Made by a program: the position numbers and the translations under genes
Notes under the pieces: generated by a model
What the model saw: only the letters and a program-made list of their open reading frames with translations
The model's database searches: none
Told to the model about the DNA's origin: nothing
In this document: piece after piece, positions 12,498-23,403 of the stretch
Layout: every line of letters starts with the position of its first letter
Numbering within the stretch: the stretch's first letter is position 1
Assembly (NCBI GenBank): GCA_022225965.2
Contig: JAKJXP020000035.1
Coordinates: 5,024 to 69,023, forward strand
Direction of reading: 5' to 3'
Origin: Diatrype stigma
Taxonomy: Eukaryota; Ascomycota; Sordariomycetes; Xylariales; Diatrypaceae
DNA: 64,000 nucleotides

Positions 12498-15081
12498 ATG
12501 CGGCTGCGTCGGTCTAATCAAGGGAAGAGCTTCCGCCCTTCCGATTTGAACCTTCGACTAGGCCTATCAGACGAAGACGACGAAGCTGTCTCTCAGGGAA
12601 ATGGCGAGTCTCGCGACGAGGGCTTTGTGGTGGACGATGACGGGTCAGAGCTTGATGCCGAGGATGTGATGGATGAGGATCTGGCCGAGTCTTCGGGGCC
12701 TGAATCGCTAGTAAAGGGGGTGCAGAGACCCAAAGCCAAGAAGCCAAACAACCACCAAGCGCCAGAGCAGCAGGCACCAGCTCGGTCCTTCGGTATCGTC
12801 CAAGAGTACCCAACAGACCTGGCCTCAAAGTGGACGCGCAGCTATGCCGGGCCCGTCAAACGATGGACACGGCTGCAATTACTGACGAAGTTCTGGTTTG
12901 GCGATAGGGAAAACTACCTCACTATCGTGGGCGACTTTGTCAGGCTGTGGTGGGGATACGAGATCTTACCGCCGAAACTAACGTCGAAATATGACTTAGC
13001 AGTGGCCTCGAACCCCTGGATGCCCAATGGTTTCCCAGAAGACCAGGAACTCAAGCTCCGGCAGTGGTACGAGAGATACTTGGAGAAGCGTGCTCGTCGG
13101 TCGCTATCATCTCCAATTGACAAGGGCAAGGCGTTTCGGCGATTCATACCACAGCCTCCCGACGCTCTGACGGTAATCATTGGCGACGCTGCGGAGCAAA
13201 AAGAGCACCACTTCAAGCAGGGTCAGGGCGTGGCGTTTTCCGGACTCGGTAATCTTATCGAAAAGTCGGATAGTGAAAAGACGAGAAGTAGCGGTTGGCT
13301 ACTCGATGTTGGTGGTATCGTTGTGTCAATGGGATGGGCTCCATCCGAGTCTCGAACGGAGCAGCTACTAGCTATGGCAGTCATCCCATTCCGCGACCAA
13401 GCGTTTTACCAAGACCTAAAGAAAGCACCCCAGGAATCCGAGAAGAGAGAAGGGGCTATCCAAATATGGCGGTTCGAAGCAGGTGAAGATAATAAAGGCT
13501 TAGCCCGTCCGACACAATATCCTCCCACGTTGATACATGCGCTTTGCTTCTCCTGGGGACGAGCATCACGCCTACAGTGGTGTCCTGTCCCACTAACTAT
13601 TAAGGATAAACTTGGACTGCTCGCCGTTCTGTGCGGTGATGGCAAGTTGAGGGTCTTGGAGATCCAGGATCCAGCAAGAAACAGCAGCGGAGGAGCGTTC
13701 GGTAAGAAATTTCACGATGTTGGCAGATACTGGAAAATACTAACACTTCGCAGAGGAGCTACAAGATTCGATGGCCGTTCTGGCAGCACCGAAAGAACAC
13801 ACTGTACAGATATCCTGTTTTACGTGGGTGAACATGAATCGCATAGCGGTCGGCCATACGGACGGGACAATAGCCCTGTGGTCGATCCATCCATGCCAGA
13901 TCCTGCAGCGGCATCCCGTCCACCTCAGCCCCATCATCGACATGGCATCCGGCTACCCCTCGCACCCCTTCATCGTCGCCACCATTCCCATGGGCGGCAT
14001 CTACACCCTGACGGACCTGAACCGCCCGAACCAGGAGATGTCGTACAACGCGAACCTGAGCGTCTGCACGCAGCCGAACCTGCTGTCCTGGAGCGAGGTC
14101 CTGCGGGGCTACGTGCTGCTCTGGCCCTCGGCGTTCGCGGGCAACTCGGCCATCGCCTTCGAGCACGCCCGCGTGTTCGCCCAGGCCCGCTACCTCATGA
14201 GCCTCGACTCGCAGCCCACCTGCCTCTCCATCGGGCGCTGCCACCCCTGCGTCCTCGTCGGGACCACCGACGGGAGCCTCTGGGCCGTCAACATCATGAA
14301 GAAGGCGTACTCCCACCGCGAGGCCTCCTCGAAACTGCGCTTGTTCCGGCACGAGTACCGGGCAGCCCCCGTGAACCCGGGCGGAGGCGGCGGCGGCGGC
14401 CGGGACGGCGAAAGCGCAAGAGAGGGGGAAGAGAAAGAGGAGAGGGGGAACGAGATGCCCCGCGGCAAGTGCCGCGTACTGCACGGCTTCCTGCCGGAGC
14501 GCAACCTGCACCCCAAGGGCACGAGGCCCCAGAAGGCCGGCGGCGGCGCGAAAGCGAGCAGCGGCAAGAAGAAGAACAACAGCAAAAACAGCGCCAAGGG
14601 CAAGGGCAAAAGCAAAGCGGGCGGCTCCGAGGAAGAGGAAGAGGACGACGACTTGTCGGACGCGATGGGGCAGCTCGACGACGCCGAAGGCGAGGGCGCG
14701 GTCCCGCAGCCCATCACGGTGCACGACCCCCAGGCCCGGATCACGCACGTGGTGTGGAGCCCAAACGTCCGGTTCAGCTGGTGGGCCGCCGCCGCCATGG
14801 GTTCCGGGCTCGTCCGGGTCATGGACCTGGGTGTGGATCCGCCGCCGAGGACCACTCGCGGCGGTGACGGCGGCATGTCGAGCTCCGAGGATGAGGAGGG
14901 ATCCGAGGGGGATGGAGAAGAAGGGAATGAGGGTGAGGGGGGAGGCGATGATGATGAGGAAGAAGATGGGGATGGTGTGAAGGTCGAAGCTGATGACGGT
15001 AGGGGTGAGGGAGGCGACCTAGATACGGATAGTGACGAGGAGCCGCGCACGAGGGCTAGATGGAGACCTGCTAACAAGTAG
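12498..15081 (+). CDS. TFIIIC subunit, Tfc6/Sfc6-like WD-repeat protein
   Basis: Two exons (12498-13701 and 13754-15081; 52-nt intron with GTAAGA donor and a CTAAC branch site) encode 843 aa. The N-terminus is acidic and disordered. Then comes a conserved block (about residues 100-215) with KRWTRLQLLTKFWFG and GFPEDQELKLRQWYERYL, followed by WD40-like strands: QIWRFEAG, ISCFTWVNMNRIAVGHTDGTI as blade edges, and ITHVVWSPN. The linker near residues 610-680 is Gly/Lys/Glu-rich, and the C-terminus is a long Asp/Glu tract ending in RARWRPANK. This architecture fits the tau91/Sfc6 subunit of TFIIIC, which helps bind the B box of tRNA genes for RNA polymerase III. I assign it by overall resemblance rather than one diagnostic motif. 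Codons between about 13.9 and 14.83 kb are strongly GC-ending, unlike the first exon. Confidence 0.82.
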
Positions 15082-17304
15082 TCTACCTAGTTTGAAAATT
15101 GAACTCTATGAATATGCTGTATGTTCACATCGTTATTGCAAATCGATATACTATGACTACATCCTAGAGTTTCGTCGTTGCCGTTGATCTAGTCTATGGC
15201 TCTTATATGTCAGCACTGATGGTAAGATCCTCTCTAATAAATCGTTTTTCCTGCGCGTGGACAACCGGTATATCACCCATAGGTTGAGGATAGCCCATGT
15301 ATGTGCGGCATTTGTCCTAAGTGGCTCGTGATCTTACATACGCCGATGTAGTTGAAGAGCATCCGGGTACTACCTAACACCAAGAGAGGCGTGTATGGAC
15401 ATGTATGTTCCGGTTTACTGTGAAAATATATCGTGATGAACTCTTGCTTTATAAACCAACCTGGCATCTTAAATCAGGAACAAGATCAAGCAACATGATT
15501 GTAATCTCATAACGCCATATCTAGATATCAAAGATTGACCCTGATTTTAGTCATCGCGTGTTGTAGGTACAAGTGGTTGCATCAGAAGTGCCATGAGTAC
15601 CTAGGTACCTAGTTTTAATCACCTGCGTCTCAGATATTACCCGATATCCAATCCACTTCAGCTAAATTAAGTTGATGATTGATCCAGCGATCGTTGAACC
15701 AATCAAAAGCACGTAGTACGACCCCATATGGGTATCGAGATTTGAGTACGTATTGAGGTAGCTGCATTGTTGAGGCTCAGCCGCCTGCCTACAGCATCCG
15801 TTCTACATAGTATTATTGCACTTGCAAGTGCATGTGAAATCCGGCATGCTCAATCGCCTGCCATGGCAAAAACCATGAACATCAAAGAGACGCAGCCAGG
15901 TTCAATACTAGAGCACAACTATCGTGTATGTTACTTACAGTGTATAGGTGTTCAAATTCAGCTCGGGCCTGGCTCGAGCTTTACGCCGCCATGTTTCCGC
16001 TAAACCTCAGCTGGCACTGACTGGCCTTATCGTCCACTGCATCATCTCATCTCAATGAAGAAGAAGCGCGCTATACCTATAACCAGTGAGAAAACCCGCG
16101 CCCCGGGCAGCGTGATCAAAGCAAGGAACAAACCGGGCCCTGACCCAGGCTACGTGGTGAACCGGAATGCCAGTTCGCCGTATCTGGAGGACCGCCCGGA
16201 TTGGGCTTGTAACGTGACCGGCACCTACAAGATTTCGTGTCCAGAGCCTGCGGAGAGGATAGGCACGAAAGGTCCGACGAGGAGGATAAGGTGGATATGT
16301 TGCTGACAATCTTCATGGAGAACAACTCCAAACGCCAGAAGACCGGTCGCCAGCTGTGGGGCCAGTTCGACTTCAGCATCCTCCGCGGGAACATGCGATG
16401 CTGTCCGGGATCGTTGGCAAAGTTCGGCGTCGATGAACGAGCCCACCCGTTCGAGGCTGCCTGCGTCTTGAAACCCCGTGCGTGGCCTGTACCCCAATCG
16501 AAAAGGGGCGGGGGAGCGCAAGTAGGGGGTTCATGTGGAGAGACTTTAGGGAAGCTGGGGGTCTTGTCACGGAAGACTAAACTACGACAGAGGTTATCTT
16601 CGCAGACTACGGCGAGGGGAGGACGAGTTTCGTGAGAACCTTCCAGTACGACGGTGAAGGCTACCCGATGCCCTGAAGATCAAACCGGGCCTACGCCGAA
16701 CAGAAAGTGGTTGAGATACAAGCCGAAGCACCTCATCTGAATCGGAACCAGGCTCGGTGTAGCCTTTAATTCCACAGTCGGCCGGTCACAGATGGTCATT
16801 TGTCTTGGGGGATTACTCTGTGTTTCTCGAGCGGCTTTGAAACCTTGCGTTTGGCTATAAAACGCGGTCGGGGAAGAGCATAGCATAGCAGCATGCAAGC
16901 GCGTTCCCAGATATAGGGGTTGCATCGTTTTACACTGAATGTTCAGCTCAGATAGGTTACCGTTATGGTGAAAAACCACCCCGCTGGTGTCCAGTAGACG
17001 GGTGAGTAGAATCCATCACTAAACGCAACTGGGAGGATAGGGTAGGGTGAAGGAAATCAGTCAACCGTCAACCTCAGAAACCATCCGTTGACCAGGGGCC
17101 TGAGAGGATCAACCGCTCCGAAGATTCATATTCAATACCAAGAAGACTGTTTGATATAGTCTAATATAGTCTAAGAGTGTTGGCAGATGTCGTAAAAGTT
17201 CAGTCACCCAATCGCATCTGAGCTTGTTCAAACCGATAGATGTTTATTAGCAGGAAGTCTCTTGGTCCGTCGGGTGACCGAACGAACAAAGAGCAGATCT
17301 GAGT

Positions 17305-17311
17305 TGAGTCA
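17305..17311. promoter_or_regulatory. Possible CPC1/Gcn4 site upstream of ILV2
   Basis: TGAGTCA is a perfect, palindrome-like bZIP (Gcn4/CPC1) element. It lies about 1.2 kb before the ATG of the branched-chain amino acid gene, a class often under cross-pathway control. A 7-mer is expected by chance several times in 64 kb, so the link is weak. Confidence 0.25.
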
Positions 17312-18321
17312 TCTACCCAGCCAGAGATCGAGCTAATGCTAGTGCTGGATGGAATATGGCGGGTATCACTAATAAACAGAACGGGAATATCTGCATATAT
17401 GCTGTATGTTGTATCTCTGTAATAACTCGGATATCAAAAGGATCTGATTCACAGAGAGATCACCATACGTACGGTCCGGGATGCATAACCGAGGCTATCG
17501 GAGTGGATAGGTAAATAGGTGGTGGTATGTAGTATGTAGAAATTACTATATACGCATTTGGTAGGAATGAGGAATACGGTCTTGTGCTTCCATCCTGTGG
17601 TCACATGGATAGCGTGAAGGTTTGACTTGCAGTCACTGACCTCGGCAGTAGCTGTCCTTATATATGTCAGTATAATATCAGTATAGCACCTGCAATATCA
17701 ATGTCAATACCTAAGGCAGCTAAGGGTAGGTACTATCAATATAGAGTTTTGATGATAGAGAAGAGCCGGGCATTCGGGTCTCCAGGTGACACAACAAAGG
17801 CGTCGGGTTGGCTGGTTGGCTGTTTGGTTGGCTCTAGACCGCCCTTGCCGGTTTCCTTAGAGCCGACATCGCTTGAATGCACGGGCCCTGTATTATGAAT
17901 TTATGACTGGCAGTCGATTGGATGGGATTGGACGCTGTGGGATTCGGGAACTCCAGGGACCTCCAGGGCCAAGGGGGCCCCTCTCAGCCCTTGCAGCTGC
18001 AAAGTGGCCGATACTCCCCACCCTTCCACCCCACATTCTGATTCACATCCTGATTCGAGTGGAGTTTGCGATTTTTGGTGCCGCCACCGGGTGATATTTT
18101 TGAAGCTAATTTTTTTCTTTTCGTCTCTGCCGGGGTCGGTCTCGACTGATTCACACGCTCCACGTTAGCAGGTTAGGAGGGTCCCTTAGGTAGGAAGGTA
18201 GTCTGCCTGTGACACTTCGCCTTCCGGTCCGTTTGACGTGAAGACTCTCAACCTCATACAAGTCCCGAGTCTTCAATTGACAAATCAGGCCAAGGCGTTG
18301 TTGAAGTCAGAAGTCAGAGTC

Positions 18322-18369
18322 AGAAGCCAGAAGCCAGAAGCCAGAAGCCAGAAGCCAGAAGCCAGAAGT
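18322..18369. repeat. Heptanucleotide tandem repeat (AGAAGCC)n
   Basis: About six head-to-tail copies of a 7-bp unit (AGAAGCC), preceded by related AGAAGTC/AGAGTC units from about 18304. It sits 180-240 bp before the ILV2 start codon, so it is in the core promoter or 5' UTR and probably varies in length between strains. Confidence 0.85.
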
Positions 18370-18547
18370 CCGAATTGATAGTCACTGGCTTGCTTATCCA
18401 GGTTGAGGAATTGTGGGAAGCCTTTCCGTCCTGCCTGTTCACCTCTTCGTTTCTTCTTTTACTCCTTCCCTCCATTCTTTTATACAAGCCCCTTTTCGCA
18501 ACCCTAATCTGTGGAACCTCGCCGCTCCTCCCTTCCATCAATCAGTC

Positions 18548-20904
18548 ATGCTTCGTACCAGACAAGCTGGCAGGGCTGTGAAGGCTCTTGCCCAAGCCTC
18601 GCGACAACAGCGACGGCCCTTTACTCCTTCCCCCGCCTCGAGCTCCATTCCGACCACTACCGCGACGAAAAAGGGATCCATTGGCGTGAGAAATCAGACG
18701 ACTTCAGCTCAAACGACCACCGTGTATGTCCCTGTTACTACTTCTGTGCTATGGCTTACGTAGAATACTGATTCCTTGACCTGGCGCATAGTGAAGCCAG
18801 AGATGTCCCCTCGCCCGCGTTCAACGCCAGCACTGCCAAAGACCGTGGCCATGTCCAGCCTCTCGTCAACCCCCGGGCCCCAGAGATGGATGAGTCGTAT
18901 GTGATCACTCCAATACTCCGAGAACATATGACATAGGTTAATCGAAATCCAGCTTTATCGGCAAAACCGGAGGAGAGATATTCCACGAGATGATGTTAAG
19001 AAAAGGGGTCAAGCATATATGTAGGTTGCAGTCGCATTTATGATCGACGCCAAGGCATGGAAATGTTGTCTAACATGAGTTACCGTGTACAGTCGGTTAC
19101 CCTGGTGGAGCTATCCTGCCCGTATTCGACGCTATCTATAACTCAAAACACTTCGATTTTATCCTCCCGAAACACGAACAGGGCGCCGGACATATGGCTG
19201 AAGGGTATGCCCGTGCGTCAGGCAAGCCGGGTGTGGTCTTGGTTACGTCAGGTCCTGGTGCCACCAACGTTATCACGCCCATGCAAGATGCTCTCTCTGA
19301 CGGAACGCCCTTGGTCGTTTTCTGTGGCCAGGTGGTCACCACTGCTATTGGTAGTGACGCCTTCCAGGAAGCAGATGTTATTGGCATCTCTCGCGCTTGC
19401 ACCAAGTGGAATGTTATGGTCAAGAACGTCGCCGAGCTGCCCCGGAGGATAAACGAAGCTTTCGAGATTGCGACTAGTGGTAGACCAGGGCCCGTACTGG
19501 TCGACCTTCCCAAGGACGTTACCGCTAGTGTTTTGAGGAGAGCCATCCCGACCGAATCTGCGATCCCGAGCCTGCCCAGTGCTGCATCGCGTGCCGCCAT
19601 GGAAGCCACCCAGAAGCACCTCACAGCCTCCATCCGCCGGGTAGCCGATCTGATCAACATTGCCAAGAAGCCCGTCATCTATGCTGGCCAAGGTATCATC
19701 TCATCACCAGGTGGCCCTGAGTTGCTCAAGGAACTCGCTGACAAGGCATCGATCCCCGTCACGACCACCCTTCACGGTCTTGGTGCCTTCGACGAGCTGG
19801 ATGAGAAGTCACTTTATATGCTTGGCATGCACGGTTCAGCATTCGCCAACATGGCCATGCAAGAGGCTGATCTCATTATTGCTCTTGGCAGTAGATTTGA
19901 TGATCGTGTGACTCTCAGCATTGGCAAATTTGCTCCAGCTGCAAAGGCTGCAGCTGCGGAGGGCAGGGGTGGTATCGTGCATTTCGAGATTATGGCAAAG
20001 AATATCAACAAGGTTGTGCAGGCTACGGAGGCAGTTGAAGGTGATGTTGCCAAAAGCCTAACACAGCTTGTCCCCTTTGTCAACAAGACGAGCATGGCGG
20101 ATCGAAAGGAGTGGTTCGGTAAGATCGCTGAGTGGAAGAAGAAGTGGCCGATGAGCGAATATGAGCGTGCCGAGAGAAAGGGCCTCATCAAGCCGCAGAC
20201 TCTTATTGAGGAACTCAGCAACTTGACCAGCGAACGGAAGCAGGAAACCGTCATAACAACTGGTGTGGGTCAACATCAAATGTGGACAGCCCAACACTTC
20301 AGATGGCGTCATCCCCGGACCATGGTCACTTCCGGAGGTCTCGGTACCATGGGTTTCGGACTTCCCGCAGCTATCGGTGCCAAGGTTGCTCGACCTGATG
20401 CGCTGGTTATCGATATTGACGGGGATGCCTCGTTCAATATGACTCTCACCGAGCTCTCAACGGCTGCCCAATTTAACATCGGGGTCAAGGTCATCGTCTT
20501 GAACAACGAAGAACAAGGGATGGTTACACAATGGCAAAACCTCTTCTACGAGGATCGCTACGCTCATACCCACCAACAGAACCCCGACTTCATGAAGCTA
20601 GCTGATGCCATGGGCGTCCAGCACCGGAGAGTTTCGAAACCTGAGGAGACTGTGGATGCTCTCAAGTGGCTCATCGACACTGATGGACCGGCCCTTTTAG
20701 AGGTCATCACGGATAAGAAGGTTCCTGTGCTACCTATGGTACCTGCAGGCTCCGGCTTACATGAATTCTTGTTTTGGGATGGAGGTAAGTCACCATCATT
20801 ACTCCACGTCCATCTAGAGATATGGTTAACTAACTTCAAAACTAGCCAAGGACAAGAAGCGTAGAGAGCTTATGAGCACGAGAACGTGTGGGTTGCATAG
20901 TTAA
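18548..20904 (+). CDS. ilv2: Acetohydroxyacid synthase catalytic subunit
   Basis: Five exons (18548-18723, 18792-18896, 18953-19020, 19093-20784, 20846-20904) give 699 aa. The enzyme makes acetolactate and acetohydroxybutyrate, the first common step to Val, Leu and Ile, in mitochondria, using ThDP and FAD. The N-terminus (MLRTRQAGRAVKALAQASRQ) is a typical presequence. The catalytic Glu is in HEQGAGHMAEGYARASG, the central domain has GSRFDDRV, and the ThDP-binding motif is GDASFN with NNEEQG and QWQNLFYE after it. Frame is kept at every junction. Exon 3 is only 68 nt and encodes FIGKTGGEIFHEMMLRKG. Residue 198 is Val (GQVVTTAIG) where yeast and plant enzymes have Pro, a classic sulfonylurea-resistance position. 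The Trp of QWQ and the Asp of FDDR keep the sensitive form. Confidence 0.97.
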
Positions 20905-23291
20905 GTGCTTCCGGTGCCATTCATAGCATCGGTGTTTAGCGGTTATTTGATTCCATAATTCTTCTATTACCTGGCATTACCAAGAGGAAACCAAAAAAGA
21001 TGGCGAAGACGTCGGCGGCTCCGAGTCTCGGCAACAAGATTAAAATAAAAGTACGGGAACGATTCAAAAGTGATTCTCAGTTTTACAACCAGCATCCACG
21101 GATGGGCAATCAAACCTGGCGCATATTTCATTGTGGGCGGTCGTTTTGTTTGTATGCAGTTGTTCCTGTGTACATAGTATACCAAATAGTAAAATTTCGA
21201 TTAAAGCAAACCTTCTGCATCCCGCAATGCATCACCTGTTTGTGTATCCTATATATGATCCAACACCCCTTAATAGGAGAAATGGGAGAAATAGGAGTTG
21301 CGAATCCAGCCCCAGGGCCCCAGCCTTCTAACAAGTCACTCGGGATAGCTATCCAAAGAAGGGGTATCTCCATATAGCCATACCAAGGGCCCCAGCATAA
21401 CGAACAAGTAACAAAGGAAAGCACCAAGTCGGTGGTATAAAGTAATATAATATACACTTGCTAAGGTCATCTTTTTTTTTCCTTCCCGGCTTTATGGATT
21501 GCTAATCAAAACGTAGTACGTAGTAGTTATGTTTTTCATAGCATAAGAGAACTAAGTGATGAATGGAAAAGAAGCTTTACGAAACAAGTCTCATGGTATA
21601 ATAAAACATATGTGTACTTCCTATACCATGCGGTATATTCATCTCCTTTTTCGAAAACACAACCTCGGACCGTGTTACAACACTAGAACGTCAAAGGTAG
21701 GAATTTGGCAATCAACCTCACTTTGAGCATTAATTCACATCGAGATTCACGAAAGAAGGCATGCAGTTTTTGATGGCGTGAATATATAGTATTGGTCATT
21801 CGTAAATAGCGCTCCAGCCCTTCATATACAACATCGCAATTCATCCGCGTTCCAAGTCCAAACTCAAGCATAATGTCTGAGCCAACAGTAACATTCGAAA
21901 CTTCCTGGGATATTCGAAGTATTTGCTTGTAGTGGAAGACACTAGTCGAGACGGCTGTAAGAGCCTGAATACTATTTGGCATCCGATGACGTCTCGACAC
22001 GGCACCGGCCACAGCGGTGGTGTGTGCAGCTAACAGAGACGCAGATAGCATTCAGTGCCGTGGACATAGGTCCCTCGCTACAATGGCACTATTATGTTCA
22101 GCTTGGTGCCCAACACTGGTCCCGAGATGGGTGGAACTTACGCAATACCACACCGTGGACTTCGACATTGTTTCTTGCTGTAGCTGGTGAATCTGAGGTG
22201 CGGAAATGGGGGGTTGAGATTTGGGTGTAAATGAATGAGAGGGTGATAGAGAAGCAATATCTCCCACTTCTCTTGACCATGTGCTTTATATGGTGGCGTT
22301 TGCCTACCGCCATGGCATTTCTTGGAATAGACGACACACATACCGTCCCAACTGCCGCGAGAGCCAAGTATGTGTCTTATCCGGACTGCACTGAGGGAAA
22401 ACATGATAGGTTGGGGTAGTGTATGCGGGATAGTGTATGAGCATTTCATATGGGTATACATCATGATGGTTGCAAAGCAGAGACGTGGTCCAACTGCAAA
22501 TAAGGAGCGCAACAAGGATATCAAAGAGCCAATGTTTCGACGGCCATGGTCCAGGGATGCCAGCTCGTCAGGCCTATCAAACCTGGGATTGGAAGCAGGC
22601 CGTTGTGACGGCATAAACATCTCATCATCTCTTTCCAATAACGGAACTGGCACCCTCCATGGAGTGTTTCGGGTATCGTACCCGCTTGTTCTCGAATCTC
22701 CGGTTAGCCCAGTGATATATCTGAAGAGCCACTCGGGAGCGTCGATTCCCGCCCCCCTATCCACGGGTACCAGAATGAGTATGCCGTCTCACGCCGGGAT
22801 CATACTCTGATAAATATCGACCACTTGCAGCACACCTCCAAGAGTTGATGGTTGCTAGATATCGAGTTGAATTCCATATATGACCTTGTAAGTACCGAAC
22901 TACCTTCACCGCCGTGGGATGCTGGAATATATCGGCAAGCAGAACGTCACCATGTAACTCTGCAAGCTGTCTCATGACATCCTCTATCATATGAGCGTAG
23001 CGTAGAAGACACACTCTTCTATCGATGGGAATATGCTAGTATATGACTGAGTTGGCTTTCCACCTGCCCTATACTCAAGCAACTAAGGTTCAATCGTGAG
23101 TCTCACCCAAGTGCATAACGCCACTCATACTACGTAGGCACACAGCACTTGCGCACTGACGCCATTGGTATCAAGCATAGGTATAGTTGAAGGCTAATTA
23201 CTAGGTTCAACTTCCAACCCTATGTCGATGAGATACAGTAAGCCGGCACCCTTCTATAACTATCGAATTAGTTTTCCCCCATAGTAACAAG
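20905..23291. other. Intergenic DNA with possible gene relics
   Basis: No intact gene is supported. On the minus strand, three overlapping or adjacent frames (23014-22757, 22764-22138, 22051-21683) have protein-like composition but no good start, domain or splice path. The first contains HGDVLLADIFQHPTAVKV, faintly like the end of a carrier (thiolation) domain. They could be a decayed or divergent multi-exon gene. Confidence 0.3.
21683..23014 (-). pseudogene. Possible decayed or unrecognised multi-exon gene
   Basis: I do not recognise a product. Minus-strand segments 23014-22902, about 22785-22560 and 22051-21683 read as plausible protein (for example PEWLFRYITGLTGDSR and RRHRMPNSIQALTAVSTS). 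A donor-like GTAGTT follows at 22902 after HPTAVK. Convincing acceptors that join the three parts are missing, and no segment has a clear family signature. It may be a real fast-evolving gene, a pseudogene, or chance open DNA. Treat it as a lead only. Confidence 0.2.
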
Positions 23292-23395
23292 GGCCGCGTG
23301 GTGTAATGGTTGCACACTCTCACAAACATCACTCATTATTCTTACTACTTCTCTTCCTGTTGAGAGAGGGGCGGGTTCGATTCCTGCCGCGGCCA
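23292..23395 (+). tRNA. tRNA-like gene with insert in the anticodon arm
   Basis: The 7-bp acceptor stem GGCCGCG/CGCGGCC pairs perfectly and is followed by A73. The D stem is GTG/CAC. The T arm is GCGGG-TTCGATT-CCTGC with one G-U pair. The A box TGGTGTAATGG fits TRGYNNANNNG and the B box GGTTCGATTCC is perfect, so Pol III promoter elements are intact. The gene is 104 nt long, about 32 nt more than a normal tRNA. The excess lies between CTCTC (23317-23321) and GAGAG (23362-23366), which can form the anticodon stem. The 40 nt between them would need an intron of about 33 nt, but a canonical 37/38 intron leaves no U33, so I cannot read the anticodon or name the isotype. It could be an unusual intron-bearing tRNA or a disrupted one. 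Confidence 0.7.
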
Positions 23396-23397
23396 AA

Positions 23398-23403
23398 TTT
23401 TTT
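23398..23403 (+). terminator. RNA polymerase III T6 terminator
   Basis: Six T residues start two bases after the tRNA-like gene, the normal termination signal for RNA polymerase III on this strand. Confidence 0.75.

Larger units (their letters stand above)
15082..18547. other. 3.5-kb intergenic region upstream of ILV2
   Basis: I find no gene I can support. Frames up to 132 aa near 16.05-16.98 kb overlap on opposite strands and have no recognisable domain. The promoter and 5' UTR of the acetohydroxyacid synthase gene must lie in the last part. A heptamer repeat and one CPC1/Gcn4-type site are listed separately. Confidence 0.5.

Noticed and set aside
13759..15077. Long minus-strand frames (329 and 295 aa) opposite the TFIIIC gene
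   Set aside because: They are shadows of a very GC-rich coding region; composition is low complexity and no domain is visible.
16055..16979. Overlapping frames on both strands at 16.0-17.0 kb
   Set aside because: No domain, no consistent splice structure and open on both strands; not enough to call a gene.
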